A DNA stretch of 10,353 bases from Candidatus Geoarchaeota archaeon (GCA_015520395.1 WAQG01000054.1:1-10353); one strand, 5' to 3'. Shown: positions 1 through 5,974, counted from the stretch's first letter. Made by a program: numbers and translations. Notes: a model not told the origin generated them from the letters alone.

Positions 1-1
1 C

Positions 2-376
2 GAGCTAAACCCCATGATAATGGCTGAGAGAATAGCCATGGCCTTGGAGAGGGGCTTCCACTTTAGGAGGGTTGGCAACATAGCCTTAAGGCAGATAATG
101 GCTGCTGGTGCTAGGGGGGCTGAGATAGTGATAAGTGGGAAGTTGACGAGTGAGAGGGCTAGGTTCGAGAAGTTTAGGGCGGGGCTTCTCCCGAAGTCCG
201 GTGAACCTTACGCGAAGTATGTTAGGGAGGCTACGACCAGCGTTCTTTTGAAGCCCGGCGTCATAGGTATAAAGGTCAGGATACTCCCGCCCGTCAACCT
301 CCCGGATGACGCTGTTAGGATCTTGGAGGAGGAGGTGGAGAAGCGTGAGAAGGGTGGAGGAGTTGCGGTCGCTTAG
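2..376 (+). CDS. rps3: Small-subunit ribosomal protein S3 (uS3), 3' part only
   Basis: C-terminal part of ribosomal protein S3, which sits at the mRNA entry side of the 30S head. The reading frame is open from the first bases of the window (Glu-Leu-Asn-Pro precede the first Met), so the gene starts upstream and the N-terminal KH domain is missing here. The 124 visible residues form the S3 C-terminal domain. Family hallmarks are ERGFHFRR, the GARGAEIVISGKL strand region, the SGEP turn and KPGVIGIKVRILPP. Met codons at 14 and 20 are internal and should not be taken as starts. The tail after the ILPP motif is short and charged. The last 32 bases overlap the proposed start of rpl29, so the two genes are probably translationally coupled. 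Identity is very secure; only the 5' limit is unknown. Confidence 0.96.
   Translation, partial: ELNPMIMAERIAMALERGFHFRRVGNIALRQIMAAGARGAEIVISGKLTSERARFEKFRAGLLPKSGEPYAKYVREATTSVLLKPGVIGIKVRILPPVNLPDDAVRILEEEVEKREKGGGVAVA
331..338 (+). promoter_or_regulatory. Ribosome binding site for rpl29
   Basis: GGAGGTGG lies inside the 3' end of rps3, six bases before a GTG at 345. It matches the archaeal anti-Shine-Dalgarno sequence and favours GTG 345 over the in-frame GTG at 354 and the ATG at 306. Confidence 0.6.
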
Positions 377-563
377 CCCCGAGGAGAGGCGGAAGAGGAT
401 TCAGGAGCTTAGGCTTGAGATAATAAGGCTTAGGGGGCTCTTTAAGGCTGGTAGGCCCCCGGACAACGTCATGGCACTGAGGAATGCTAGGAAGGAGCTT
501 GCCCGCCTCCTCACGATAGAGAGGGAGGAGCAGCTTAAGAGGGAGCGTGGATCTAGGCGTTGA
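345..563 (+). CDS. rpl29: Large-subunit ribosomal protein L29 (uL29)
   Basis: Small helical protein of the 50S subunit, located near the exit of the peptide tunnel. From GTG 345 the product is 72 residues, normal for archaeal L29. It carries the family signature LSPEERRKRIQELRLEIIRL at about residues 10-29, followed by the usual loop (residues 30-41) and a second basic helix ending in KELARLLTIERE. A longer open frame back to ATG 306 adds a Trp/Arg-rich stretch unlike L29 and lies wholly within rps3, so I reject it. GTG 354 would give 69 residues and remains possible. The gene overlaps rps3 by 32 bases and the next gene by four bases (TTGA). Confidence 0.93.
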   Translation: MRRVEELRSLSPEERRKRIQELRLEIIRLRGLFKAGRPPDNVMALRNARKELARLLTIEREEQLKRERGSRR

Positions 564-829
564 AGATCAGGCCCTGGAACCTTCATGCACATGAGCTGAT
601 AGGCCTCTACGTCGATGTTATTGATAGGAGGACTGGTAGGGTGGTGTTCAGAGGCAGGGTTCTTGATGAGACCATGAATTCGTTTCTTGTCTTGTGTAAT
701 GATGGTGTCAGGAGGCGTTTCCTAAAGAAGTCTTGGAGGTTTGGGTTTAGGCTTCCCAGTAAAGAATATGTGTTGGTTGATGGTGAAAGGCTTGTGGGCA
801 GGCCGGAGGATAGGGTGAAGAGGATATGA
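560..829 (+). CDS. rnp1: RNase P protein component 1 (Rnp1, Pop4/Rpp29 family)
   Basis: Protein subunit of archaeal RNase P, which removes the 5' leader from precursor tRNAs; it pairs with the Rpp21 subunit and helps the catalytic RNA bind substrate. The 89-residue product shows the family core in order: NLHAHELIGLYVDVID at residues 7-22, a beta-barrel strand RGRVLDETMNSFLV at 31-44, and the C-terminal LVGRPEDRVKRI at 78-89. Archaeal members are roughly 90-100 residues, so this one is complete. The start is TTG, overlapping the rpl29 stop as TTGA; no ATG lies nearby upstream, and the next Met is beyond the conserved N-terminus. The stop overlaps the rps17 ATG (ATGA). Its place between L29 and S17 is a known archaeal arrangement and supports the call. 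Confidence 0.93.
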   Translation: MKIRPWNLHAHELIGLYVDVIDRRTGRVVFRGRVLDETMNSFLVLCNDGVRRRFLKKSWRFGFRLPSKEYVLVDGERLVGRPEDRVKRI

Positions 830-1161
830 GACCTGGAAAAAAGATATTTAACATAGATCCGCCGACCAGGAGCTGCGATGACCCTAATTGCCCCTGGCAT
901 GGGACGATCCGGGTTAGGGGCAAGATTATGGAGGCTAAGGTTATAAAGTATAGGGCACAGAAGATGGCGGTCGTTGAGAGGGAGTATCTTGTCTATGTTC
1001 CGAAGTACCTCAGGTATGAGAGGCGGAGAAGCAGGATCCACGTCCATGTCCCACCGTGCATCGATGTCAGGGAGGGTGATATGGTCATAATTGGCGAGAC
1101 TAGGCCCATAGCTAAAACCGTGGCATTTGTCGTATTGAGGAATCTCTCTGCTCAGAGGTAG
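826..1161 (+). CDS. rps17: Small-subunit ribosomal protein S17 (uS17)
   Basis: OB-fold protein that binds 16S rRNA early in 30S assembly. The 111-residue product has the archaeal/eukaryotic N-terminal motif C-x4-C-P-x-H-G (Cys17, Cys22, His25), then KYRAQKMAVVEREYLVYVPKY, YERRRSRIHVHVPPCIDV and a C-terminal SKTV-like strand, here AKTVAFVVL. The ATG overlaps the rnp1 stop by four bases, and the reading continues without an alternative start before the conserved region. Length is normal for archaea. It is the last gene of the first tight block; 56 non-coding bases follow. Confidence 0.95.
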   Translation: MRPGKKIFNIDPPTRSCDDPNCPWHGTIRVRGKIMEAKVIKYRAQKMAVVEREYLVYVPKYLRYERRRSRIHVHVPPCIDVREGDMVIIGETRPIAKTVAFVVLRNLSAQR

Positions 1162-1170
1162 GCTAGGAAG

Positions 1171-1179
1171 CTTTTTATC
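1171..1179 (+). promoter_or_regulatory. Putative TATA (box A) promoter element upstream of rpl14
   Basis: CTTTTTATC lies in the 56-base gap between rps17 and rpl14. An archaeal TATA box centred near 1175 would place the transcript start about 26 bases on, near 1201. That is just before the ribosome binding site at 1208 and leaves a short leader of about 17 bases. The T-run could also act as a terminator for the upstream block. No experimental support is visible. Confidence 0.45.
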
Positions 1180-1207
1180 TATGTTTACATTCTGCAATGC
1201 TGGGACT

Positions 1208-1214
1208 GGTGATC
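1208..1214 (+). promoter_or_regulatory. Ribosome binding site of rpl14
   Basis: GGTGATC is fully complementary to the GATCACC part of the usual archaeal 16S rRNA 3' end and ends three bases before GTG 1218. The close spacing is expected because this motif pairs with the more 5' part of the anti-Shine-Dalgarno tail. It fixes the GTG start. Confidence 0.6.
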
Positions 1215-1217
1215 TAG

Positions 1218-1646
1218 GTGGCAAAGCGGGGTAGAAAAATAGCGAAGGGCATATCATACAGGCCCGGGCTCAGCAGGGGGCTTCCGGTGGGCGCGTATGT
1301 CAAGGTAGCGGATAATAGCGGAATATATCTGGCACAGATAATAGCAGTCAAGGGTATGAAGACTAGGCTGAGGAGGCTCCCAGCAGCCACAGTGGGTGAC
1401 TGGGTGAAGATCACAGCCAAGAAGGCTAAGCCTGAGCTTAAGGGTAAGGTCTGGGATGCGGTTGTGGTGAGGCAGAGGAAGCCGTACAGGAGGATGGATG
1501 GCACGTGGGTGCAGTTCGAGGATAACGCCGTTGTGATAATCACTCCCGACGGGAATGTTAAGGCAACGGAGATAAGGGGCCCTGTGGCATTGGAGGCCGC
1601 TATGAGGTGGCCTAAGATAGGCAACCTTGCATCTATAGTGGTTTAG
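1218..1646 (+). CDS. rpl14: Large-subunit ribosomal protein L14 (uL14)
   Basis: Beta-barrel protein at the subunit interface of the 50S, contacting 23S rRNA and bridging to the 30S. The 142-residue product carries VKVADNSG at residues 28-35, RLRRLPAATVGDWVKIT at 50-66, VVVRQRKPYRRMDGTWVQFEDNA at roughly 82-104, the NAVVIITPDG strand and the C-terminal RWPKIGNLASIVV. Start is GTG 1218, right after a strong ribosome binding site. It opens the second block, 56 bases after rps17 and 11 bases before rpl24. The family is usually 130-145 residues in archaea, so it is complete. Confidence 0.96.
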   Translation: MAKRGRKIAKGISYRPGLSRGLPVGAYVKVADNSGIYLAQIIAVKGMKTRLRRLPAATVGDWVKITAKKAKPELKGKVWDAVVVRQRKPYRRMDGTWVQFEDNAVVIITPDGNVKATEIRGPVALEAAMRWPKIGNLASIVV

Positions 1647-1657
1647 GGTGGGGCTTC

Positions 1658-2029
1658 ATGGTGAGTCGTCAGCCTAGAAAGCAGAGGAGGATGCTTTATA
1701 GGGCGCCCCTCCATCTACGGGGCAAGCTCCTCCACGCTCACCTTAGCCCGGAGCTGAGGGAGAAGTATGGCTGGAGGAGCTTTAGGGTTCGGGTTGGAGA
1801 CACCGTTAGGATAATGAGGGGGACGTATAAGGATCTTGAGGGGAAGGTTGTGGAGGTTGATACTGAGCGTGGGTTTGTTTATGTTGAGGGTGTCACAAGG
1901 ACGGATAGCAGGGGCAACACGGTGCTGGTGCCGATCCACGCGTCTAAGGTCATGATAATAAAGCTTGATCTCAGTGATGAGAGGAGGCGGGAGAAGCTGG
2001 AGAGCAAGATTAAGGGGGTGGCTGGCTGA
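1658..2029 (+). CDS. rpl24: Large-subunit ribosomal protein L24 (uL24)
   Basis: Early 50S assembly protein that binds the 5' domain of 23S rRNA near the tunnel exit. The 123-residue product has the archaeal/eukaryotic N-terminal extension (QPRKQRRMLYRAPLHLR at residues 5-21, then LSPELREKYGWRS), a KOW motif around residues 45-72 (VRVGDTVRIMRGTYKDLEGKV in its centre), GVTRTDSRG at 78-86, and a basic C-terminal helix. ATG 1658 follows a G-rich ribosome binding region (AGGGTGG) just after the rpl14 stop. The stop and the rps4e start share one base (TGATG), a classic coupled arrangement. Confidence 0.95.
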   Translation: MVSRQPRKQRRMLYRAPLHLRGKLLHAHLSPELREKYGWRSFRVRVGDTVRIMRGTYKDLEGKVVEVDTERGFVYVEGVTRTDSRGNTVLVPIHASKVMIIKLDLSDERRREKLESKIKGVAG

Positions 2030-2781
2030 TGGGCGGGAGGCACCTGACGAGGGAGGCGGCACCGTTTTTCTGGCCCATATACAGGAAGGAGTATGTCTGG
2101 ACGGTTAAGCCATCCCCAGGGCCACACCCGATAGAGGGCAGCATACCCCTGCTGATAATAGTCAGGGACATGCTGGGCTATGCGTTGACCGCCCGGGAGG
2201 CTGAGAAGATAATTAAGCGGGGCTATATCAAGGTGGATGGCGTGCCGAGGAAGAATCCGAAGTTCCCAGTTGGATTAATGGACGTTGTCGAGGTTGAGAG
2301 GGCTGGCGAGATATTTAGGATGCTTCCATTCCTGAGGTACCCCCTGGTTCTGGTTAAGATTCCTAAGGAGGAGGCGGGGATAAAGCTCGGCAAGGTTATT
2401 GGAAAAAGGAGGATCAAGGGTGGAAAGATACAGGTTACGACGCATGACGGGAGGAACTTCCTCTTCGCCTCCTCTGAAGAGGCTCCAAGAGTCTATGATA
2501 CCATCGTTTTTAAGGTGCCTGAGCAGGAGGTTTTAGATATAATTAGCTTTGATGTTGGCCGGTACGCCATCGTCACCGGTGGGGGCGGGATTGGGAGACA
2601 TGGCTTCATAAGGGAGGTTAAGAGGCTTATGCCGAAGAAGCGGTCGATAGTGACAATAGAGGGGCTGGATGGGTCGAGGGCTGCCGCTGGGATAATCAAC
2701 GTCTTTGTAGTTGGTGAGAAGTCGCCGGTGATAAAGCTGCCCGAGGGGTGGGAGGACGTTGTCAGGAGAAGGCGAGAGTAA
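2029..2781 (+). CDS. rps4e: Small-subunit ribosomal protein S4e (eS4)
   Basis: Archaeal/eukaryotic 30S protein with no bacterial counterpart. The 250-residue product, of normal archaeal length, has three regions. The N-terminal segment begins GGRHLTREAAP and includes the FWPIYRKEYVWTVKPSPGPH stretch. An S4-type RNA-binding domain lies at about residues 40-90 (REAEKIIKRGYIKVDGVPR). A central S4e domain is followed by a KOW segment near 175-200 (YAIVTGGGGIGRHGFI, where many homologues have a GGRNIGRVG-type turn). The C-terminus is basic. ATG 2029 overlaps the rpl24 stop by one base. The 3' end overlaps the proposed TTG start of rpl5 by 23 bases. Confidence 0.96.
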   Translation: MGGRHLTREAAPFFWPIYRKEYVWTVKPSPGPHPIEGSIPLLIIVRDMLGYALTAREAEKIIKRGYIKVDGVPRKNPKFPVGLMDVVEVERAGEIFRMLPFLRYPLVLVKIPKEEAGIKLGKVIGKRRIKGGKIQVTTHDGRNFLFASSEEAPRVYDTIVFKVPEQEVLDIISFDVGRYAIVTGGGGIGRHGFIREVKRLMPKKRSIVTIEGLDGSRAAAGIINVFVVGEKSPVIKLPEGWEDVVRRRRE

Positions 2782-3301
2782 TCCGATGAACAGGGTTAAG
2801 CTGGGCTCCGTTACGGTGAACATATGTGTCGGTGAGTCGGGGGAAAGGCTCCTTAACGCAGCTAAGATACTGGAGCAGCTGACCGGCCAGAAGCCCGTCT
2901 TCAGGAAGGCCAAGAAGACCATCAAGAGCTTTAGGATCAGGAAGGGCGAGCCCATCGCCGTAGTCGTCACGCTGAGGGGTGAGAGGGCCCGCGAGTTCCT
3001 TGACAGGGCCCTGGAGGCTGTCGGGAGAAAGTTGAAGAGGGAGAGCTTCTCGGATACCGGCGTGTTCTCCTTCGGGATAAGGGAGCATATAGATATCCCC
3101 GGAACCAAGTATGACCCGAAGCTTGGAATAGTTGGGATGGATGTTTGTGTCACGTTGGAGAAGCCCGGATATAGGGTTGCGAGGAGGAGGCGGAAGAGGA
3201 GCAAGGTTGGGAGGCGTCAGAGGGTCACACCTGAGGAGGCGATGCGGTTCATGGTTGAAAACTTTAATGTGACGCTTGTGGGGGGTGGCAAGGGTGGGTA
3301 A
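2759..3301 (+). CDS. rpl5: Large-subunit ribosomal protein L5 (uL5)
   Basis: Central-protuberance protein that binds 5S rRNA together with L18 and contacts P-site tRNA. The 180-residue product shows VNICVGESGERL at residues 20-31, LTGQKPVFRKAKKTIKSF at 41-58, IRKGEPIAVVVTLRG at 60-74, the FSFGIREHIDIPGTKYDPKLGIVGMDV stretch at about 103-129 and EKPGYRVARRRRKRSK at 134-149. The start is uncertain. I prefer TTG 2759 because the residues Asn-Pro-Met before the core match the N-terminal pattern of many archaeal L5 proteins, and a GGAGG lies just upstream. ATG 2786 (171 residues, no overlap with rps4e) is the main alternative. The end overlaps rps14. Confidence 0.93.
   Translation: MSGEGESNPMNRVKLGSVTVNICVGESGERLLNAAKILEQLTGQKPVFRKAKKTIKSFRIRKGEPIAVVVTLRGERAREFLDRALEAVGRKLKRESFSDTGVFSFGIREHIDIPGTKYDPKLGIVGMDVCVTLEKPGYRVARRRRKRSKVGRRQRVTPEEAMRFMVENFNVTLVGGGKGG
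3282..3288 (+). promoter_or_regulatory. Ribosome binding site of rps14
   Basis: GGGGTGG inside the last codons of rpl5, five bases before GTG 3294. It favours that start over the in-frame GTG at 3285, which lies within the motif. Confidence 0.5.
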
Positions 3302-3458
3302 ATATAGACCGCCTAAGGAGAGAAGGTTTGGGAAGGGCTCGAGAAGATGTATCAGGTGTGGGACTCACGACGCTATAATACAGAAGTATGGGCTTATGCT
3401 ATGTCGCAGGTGTTTTAGGGAAGTAGCCCCGCTGATCGGGTTTAAGAAGTACGAGTAG
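3294..3458 (+). CDS. rps14: Small-subunit ribosomal protein S14 (uS14), zinc type
   Basis: Small zinc-ribbon protein of the 30S head. From GTG 3294 it is 54 residues, the usual archaeal length, beginning GKYRPPKERRFGKGSRRC. Four cysteines in two C-x2-C pairs (Cys19/22 and Cys37/40) form the zinc site, and the protein ends in the conserved GFKKYE. Earlier in-frame starts (TTG 3276, GTG 3285) would add three to six residues not seen in the family. The gene overlaps the rpl5 stop by eight bases. It closes the second block: 78 non-coding bases follow. Confidence 0.94.
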   Translation: MGKYRPPKERRFGKGSRRCIRCGTHDAIIQKYGLMLCRRCFREVAPLIGFKKYE

Positions 3459-3480
3459 CCGGGATTTTCCGGGTGGTCAT

Positions 3481-3489
3481 CTTTATATT
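3481..3489 (+). promoter_or_regulatory. Putative TATA (box A) promoter element upstream of rps8
   Basis: CTTTATATT in the 78-base gap between rps14 and rps8, the longest gap in the window, is close to the archaeal box A consensus. A start about 26 bases downstream (near 3511) would give a leader of about 25 bases that includes a GGGGTG ribosome binding site at 3524-3529. A short CCGG-GATTTT-CCGG dyad at 3459-3472 lies just upstream, next to the rps14 stop. Confidence 0.5.
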
Positions 3490-3536
3490 CTCCCCCATGT
3501 TCCTAGTCTAGAGAGGGCTGTAAGGGGTGTCGCGGA

Positions 3537-3929
3537 ATGGTCGTGATAAACCCCCTGGCTAACACGCTGTCGACGATCTACAACAACGAGGTTAGGGGCA
3601 AGAAGGAGTGTATAGCCTATCCTGCGTCCAAGTTCGTGGCCCGCGTCCTTCAGGTAATGCAGAGGGCGGGCTACATAGGGCTCTTCGAGCTGATCGATGA
3701 TAACAGGGGTGGAAAGTTTAGGATACAGCTTCTGGGAAGGATAAATAAGTGCGGCGTGATCACGCCCAGGATATCTGTGAAGGCGGACGAGATTGAGAAG
3801 TGGGAGAGCAGGTTCCTTCCCTCCAGGGACACGGGGATAATAATCATCTCCACATCGCAGGGCGTGATGACACATAAGGAGGCTAAGGAGCGGGGCATCG
3901 GGGGGGTGCTGATAGCCTATGTCTACTGA
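3537..3929 (+). CDS. rps8: Small-subunit ribosomal protein S8 (uS8)
   Basis: Primary 16S rRNA-binding protein of the 30S platform. In well-studied bacteria the S8 homologue also represses its own operon; that role is not shown here. The 130-residue product has NPLANTLSTIYNNE at residues 5-18, the YPASKFVARVLQVMQRAGYIG segment at about 28-48, FRIQLLGRINKCGVITPR at 61-78, and the C-terminal RFLPSRDTGIIIISTSQGVMTHKEA region. The last part contains the rRNA-binding STSxGxMxHxEA pattern. It ends IAYVY, as archaeal S8 proteins do. ATG 3537 sits seven bases after GGGGTG. The 3' end overlaps rpl6 by 11 bases. Confidence 0.96.
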   Translation: MVVINPLANTLSTIYNNEVRGKKECIAYPASKFVARVLQVMQRAGYIGLFELIDDNRGGKFRIQLLGRINKCGVITPRISVKADEIEKWESRFLPSRDTGIIIISTSQGVMTHKEAKERGIGGVLIAYVY

Positions 3930-4518
3930 GGTCGCGATAAAGGTATTTGAGTACGCTAAGAAGGAGGAGGGCGTCGTCTATAGGACGTTCAAGATACCTG
4001 AGGGTGTTGAGGTCGAGGTCATAGGCAGCCGGGTGAGGGTTACCGGGCCTCTAGGAACCCTGGAGAAGGACTTTGGCCACGCCAAGGTGGACATTAGGGT
4101 CGAGGACGGAAGGGTTGTGGTTTCGAGGAGGTATAGGAGGAAGTTTGATAGGGCCATCGTCGGAACCATAACATCCAAGATAAAGAACATGGTCATAGGG
4201 GTGCTTAGAGGCTACGTCTATGAGTTAAGGATAGTTTGGACTCACTTCCCGATGGACGTGAAGGTGGATAAGGAGAGGGGCGTCGTGTACATTGAGAAGT
4301 TTATCGGCGAGACTGTGCCGAGGGTCGCTAAGATAATTGGGAATGTGGAGATCGAGGTTGACAAGAATGAGGGAAGAATACTTGTGAAGGGGATAGACCT
4401 GGACGAGGTGAGCCAGACGGCTGCGAATATCCAGCTGGCAACCAAGATTAAGGATAGGGATCCGAGAAAGTTTCTTGACGGGATATATATCAGCGTTAGG
4501 GGGGCGCCCATGAGATGA
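3919..4518 (+). CDS. rpl6: Large-subunit ribosomal protein L6 (uL6)
   Basis: 50S protein near the factor-binding region, made of two similar alpha/beta domains. The 199-residue product has domain 1 from about residue 22 (FKIPEGVEVEVIGSRVRVTGPLG) to about 100 and domain 2 from about 101 to 190, including the THFPMDVKV strand, EKFIGETVPR, the GIDLDEVSQTAANIQLA helix and FLDGIYI. An N-terminal stretch of about 20 residues precedes the usual family start. ATG 3919 is the only ATG, GTG or TTG in frame before the core, so this extension appears real. The gene begins 11 bases inside rps8 and ends with a four-base ATGA overlap into rpl32e. Confidence 0.95.
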   Translation: MSTEVAIKVFEYAKKEEGVVYRTFKIPEGVEVEVIGSRVRVTGPLGTLEKDFGHAKVDIRVEDGRVVVSRRYRRKFDRAIVGTITSKIKNMVIGVLRGYVYELRIVWTHFPMDVKVDKERGVVYIEKFIGETVPRVAKIIGNVEIEVDKNEGRILVKGIDLDEVSQTAANIQLATKIKDRDPRKFLDGIYISVRGAPMR

Positions 4519-4898
4519 AGAGCCGGGCACTTAGGATAAGGGAGAAGCAGAAGGCCAGGAAGCCTTGGTTCCGGCGGGCCGACTTCTGGGTTGCCAGGGT
4601 GGGGGATGAATCGTGGAGGAAGCCTAGAGGGCTTGACAACAAGATAAGGATAGAGAAGAAGGGGGCGTTGCCCAGGGTTAAGATAGGGTACCGGAAGATC
4701 AGGGCTGCCCGAGGCCTTCACCCCTCAGGCTTAATCGAAGTGCTTGTTTACAGGAAGGAGGATCTGATAGGACTGAGGCCAGGGGTGCATGCAGTGAGAA
4801 TCGCCAGGACTGTTGGGAGGAGAAAGAGGATCGAGATATTGGAGGAGGCTGAGAGGAGGGGTTTAAAGGTTCTCAATCCGGGAGGTGCTGTGAGTTGA
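4515..4898 (+). CDS. rpl32e: Large-subunit ribosomal protein L32e (eL32)
   Basis: Archaeal/eukaryotic 50S protein with no bacterial homologue. The 127-residue product is strongly basic. It contains the family segments ARKPWFRRADFWVARVG (residues 14-30), SWRKPRGLDNKIR (33-45) and KIGYRKIRAARGLHPSG (56-72), then a central domain with VHAVRIARTVGRRKRIEILEEA. ATG 4515 overlaps the rpl6 stop by four bases; its stop overlaps the TTG of rpl19e by four bases. Length and motif order are normal for archaea. Confidence 0.95.
   Translation: MKSRALRIREKQKARKPWFRRADFWVARVGDESWRKPRGLDNKIRIEKKGALPRVKIGYRKIRAARGLHPSGLIEVLVYRKEDLIGLRPGVHAVRIARTVGRRKRIEILEEAERRGLKVLNPGGAVS
4881..4887 (+). promoter_or_regulatory. 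Ribosome binding site fixing the TTG start of rpl19e
   Basis: GGAGGTG inside the 3' end of rpl32e, seven bases before TTG 4895. It is among the clearest motifs in the window and supports TTG over the nearby out-of-frame GTG codons. Confidence 0.65.
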
Positions 4899-5344
4899 GC
4901 CTTAAAGTTGTGAGGAGGCTTGCAGCTGAGACCCTAGGTGTTGGAGAGAGTAGGATCTGGCTCGATCCTGAGGCATTCGAGAGGCTTTCAATGGCCGTTT
5001 CCCGAGAGGATATAAGGAGGCTGGTGCACGACGGTGTAATAAGGGTGAAGCCTAAGAAGGGTGTTAGCAGGGGAAGGGCTAGGAGGGTTAGGAGGCAGAA
5101 GAAGAAGGGTCTTAGAAGGGGGCCTGGAAGTAGGAAGGGTAGCCGGAGCGGCGAGAGGAAGAGGCGGTGGATCATGCAGGTGAGGGCGCTCAGAAAGTAT
5201 CTTAAAATGCTGAGGGATCGAAGGATAATATCAAGGAGGGACTACAGGAGGCTTAGGGGCTACGTCAAGGGAGGAATGCTGAAGACAAGGGCCCAGATAA
5301 GGGCCTACATAATAGAGCATGGCATGGCGAGAAGACGTATATGA
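4895..5344 (+). CDS. rpl19e: Large-subunit ribosomal protein L19e (eL19)
   Basis: Archaeal/eukaryotic 50S protein that in the eukaryotic ribosome helps form a bridge to the small subunit. The 149-residue product starts LKVVRRLAAETLGVGESRIW, has the VKPKKGVSRGRARR block at residues 51-64, then KKKGLRRGPGSRKG at 69-82, a long basic helix RWIMQVRALRKYLKMLRDRR and KGGMLKTRAQI near the end. These are all family hallmarks. The TTG start is set by the ribosome binding site at 4881 and by the four-base TTGA overlap with rpl32e. A ten-base gap follows before rpl18. Confidence 0.95.
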   Translation: MSLKVVRRLAAETLGVGESRIWLDPEAFERLSMAVSREDIRRLVHDGVIRVKPKKGVSRGRARRVRRQKKKGLRRGPGSRKGSRSGERKRRWIMQVRALRKYLKMLRDRRIISRRDYRRLRGYVKGGMLKTRAQIRAYIIEHGMARRRI

Positions 5345-5348
5345 GGTG
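5344..5348 (+). promoter_or_regulatory. Ribosome binding site of rpl18
   Basis: AGGTG begins at the last base of the rpl19e stop and lies six bases before ATG 5355. It favours that start over the in-frame ATG at 5319 inside rpl19e. Confidence 0.5.
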
Positions 5349-5354
5349 TGGGGC

Positions 5355-5957
5355 ATGGCGAGGGGGCCTAGGTACAGGGTCAAGTTCCGAAGAAGACGGG
5401 AGGGCAAGACCAACTATAGGAGGCGTCTGGGGCTGATAAAGTCTGGGAAGCCCAGGGTCGTGGTTCGGATAACAAACAAGCATGTGATAGTCCAGTTTGC
5501 TGAGGCAAAGGTGGAGGGCGACAGGATACTCGCATCCGCAACCTCCAGGGAGCTCATAAAGAAGTATGGCTGGCTTGGCGATGAGAACAACCTTCCAGCA
5601 GCATATCTAGTTGGTTACCTGGCGGGCCACAAGGCCCTTAAGGCTGGCATAAAGGAGGGGGTTGCCGACATAGGGCTTCACCGCCCTACTCGTGGAGCCA
5701 GGGTTTTCGCCGCAATTAAGGGCGTTGTGGATGCTGGGGTTCATGTTCCGATGGGAGAAGAGGTGGTTCCCGACGAGGAGAGGATGAGGGGGGAGCACAT
5801 AAAGTCTTATGCGGAGATGCTTAAGGAGGCCGGATTTGAGTCTTATCAGAGACAGTTTTCCCGGTATCTTAAGAGGGGGCTGCCGCCGGAAAGGGTGCCA
5901 GAGCACTTTGAGGAGGTTAAGAGGAGGATTGAGGAGGCCTTTGAAAGACAATCTTAA
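5355..5957 (+). CDS. rpl18: Large-subunit ribosomal protein L18 (uL18)
   Basis: Binds 5S rRNA with L5 and anchors it in the central protuberance. From ATG 5355 the product is 200 residues and begins MARGPRYRVKFRRRREGKTN, the standard archaeal N-terminus. It continues with a strand region (PRVVVRITNKHVIVQ), LVGYLAGHKALKAGI at residues 85-99, DIGLHRPTRGARVFAAIKGVVDAGV at about 105-129 and the archaeal C-terminal helical extension. An upstream in-frame ATG at 5319 would add 12 residues that are absent from the family and overlap rpl19e; I reject it. A 30-base T-rich gap separates it from rps5. Confidence 0.95.
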   Translation: MARGPRYRVKFRRRREGKTNYRRRLGLIKSGKPRVVVRITNKHVIVQFAEAKVEGDRILASATSRELIKKYGWLGDENNLPAAYLVGYLAGHKALKAGIKEGVADIGLHRPTRGARVFAAIKGVVDAGVHVPMGEEVVPDEERMRGEHIKSYAEMLKEAGFESYQRQFSRYLKRGLPPERVPEHFEEVKRRIEEAFERQS

Positions 5958-5974
5958 TATTTGTGTTTTTAGCT

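Noticed and set aside
306..344. Longer rpl29 starting at ATG 306
   Set aside because: The added residues lie wholly inside rps3 and do not resemble L29; GTG 345 has a strong ribosome binding site.
607..1257. 216-residue open frame on the minus strand
   Set aside because: It lies antisense to rnp1, rps17 and the rpl14 upstream region, all clearly coding on the + strand. Its product has no recognisable domain and is biased by complementary codons.
2533..3204. 223-residue open frame on the minus strand
   Set aside because: It is antisense to rps4e and rpl5, both unmistakable. The composition (Ser/Leu/Pro) is what reverse-complemented AGG/GAG/GGG codons give.
4242..4721. 159-residue open frame on the minus strand
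   Set aside because: A shadow of rpl6 and rpl32e with no domain, no ribosome binding site and proline/leucine bias.
5319..5354. Longer rpl18 starting at ATG 5319
   Set aside because: The extra 12 residues overlap rpl19e, and the canonical MARGPRYRV opening begins at ATG 5355 after AGGTG.
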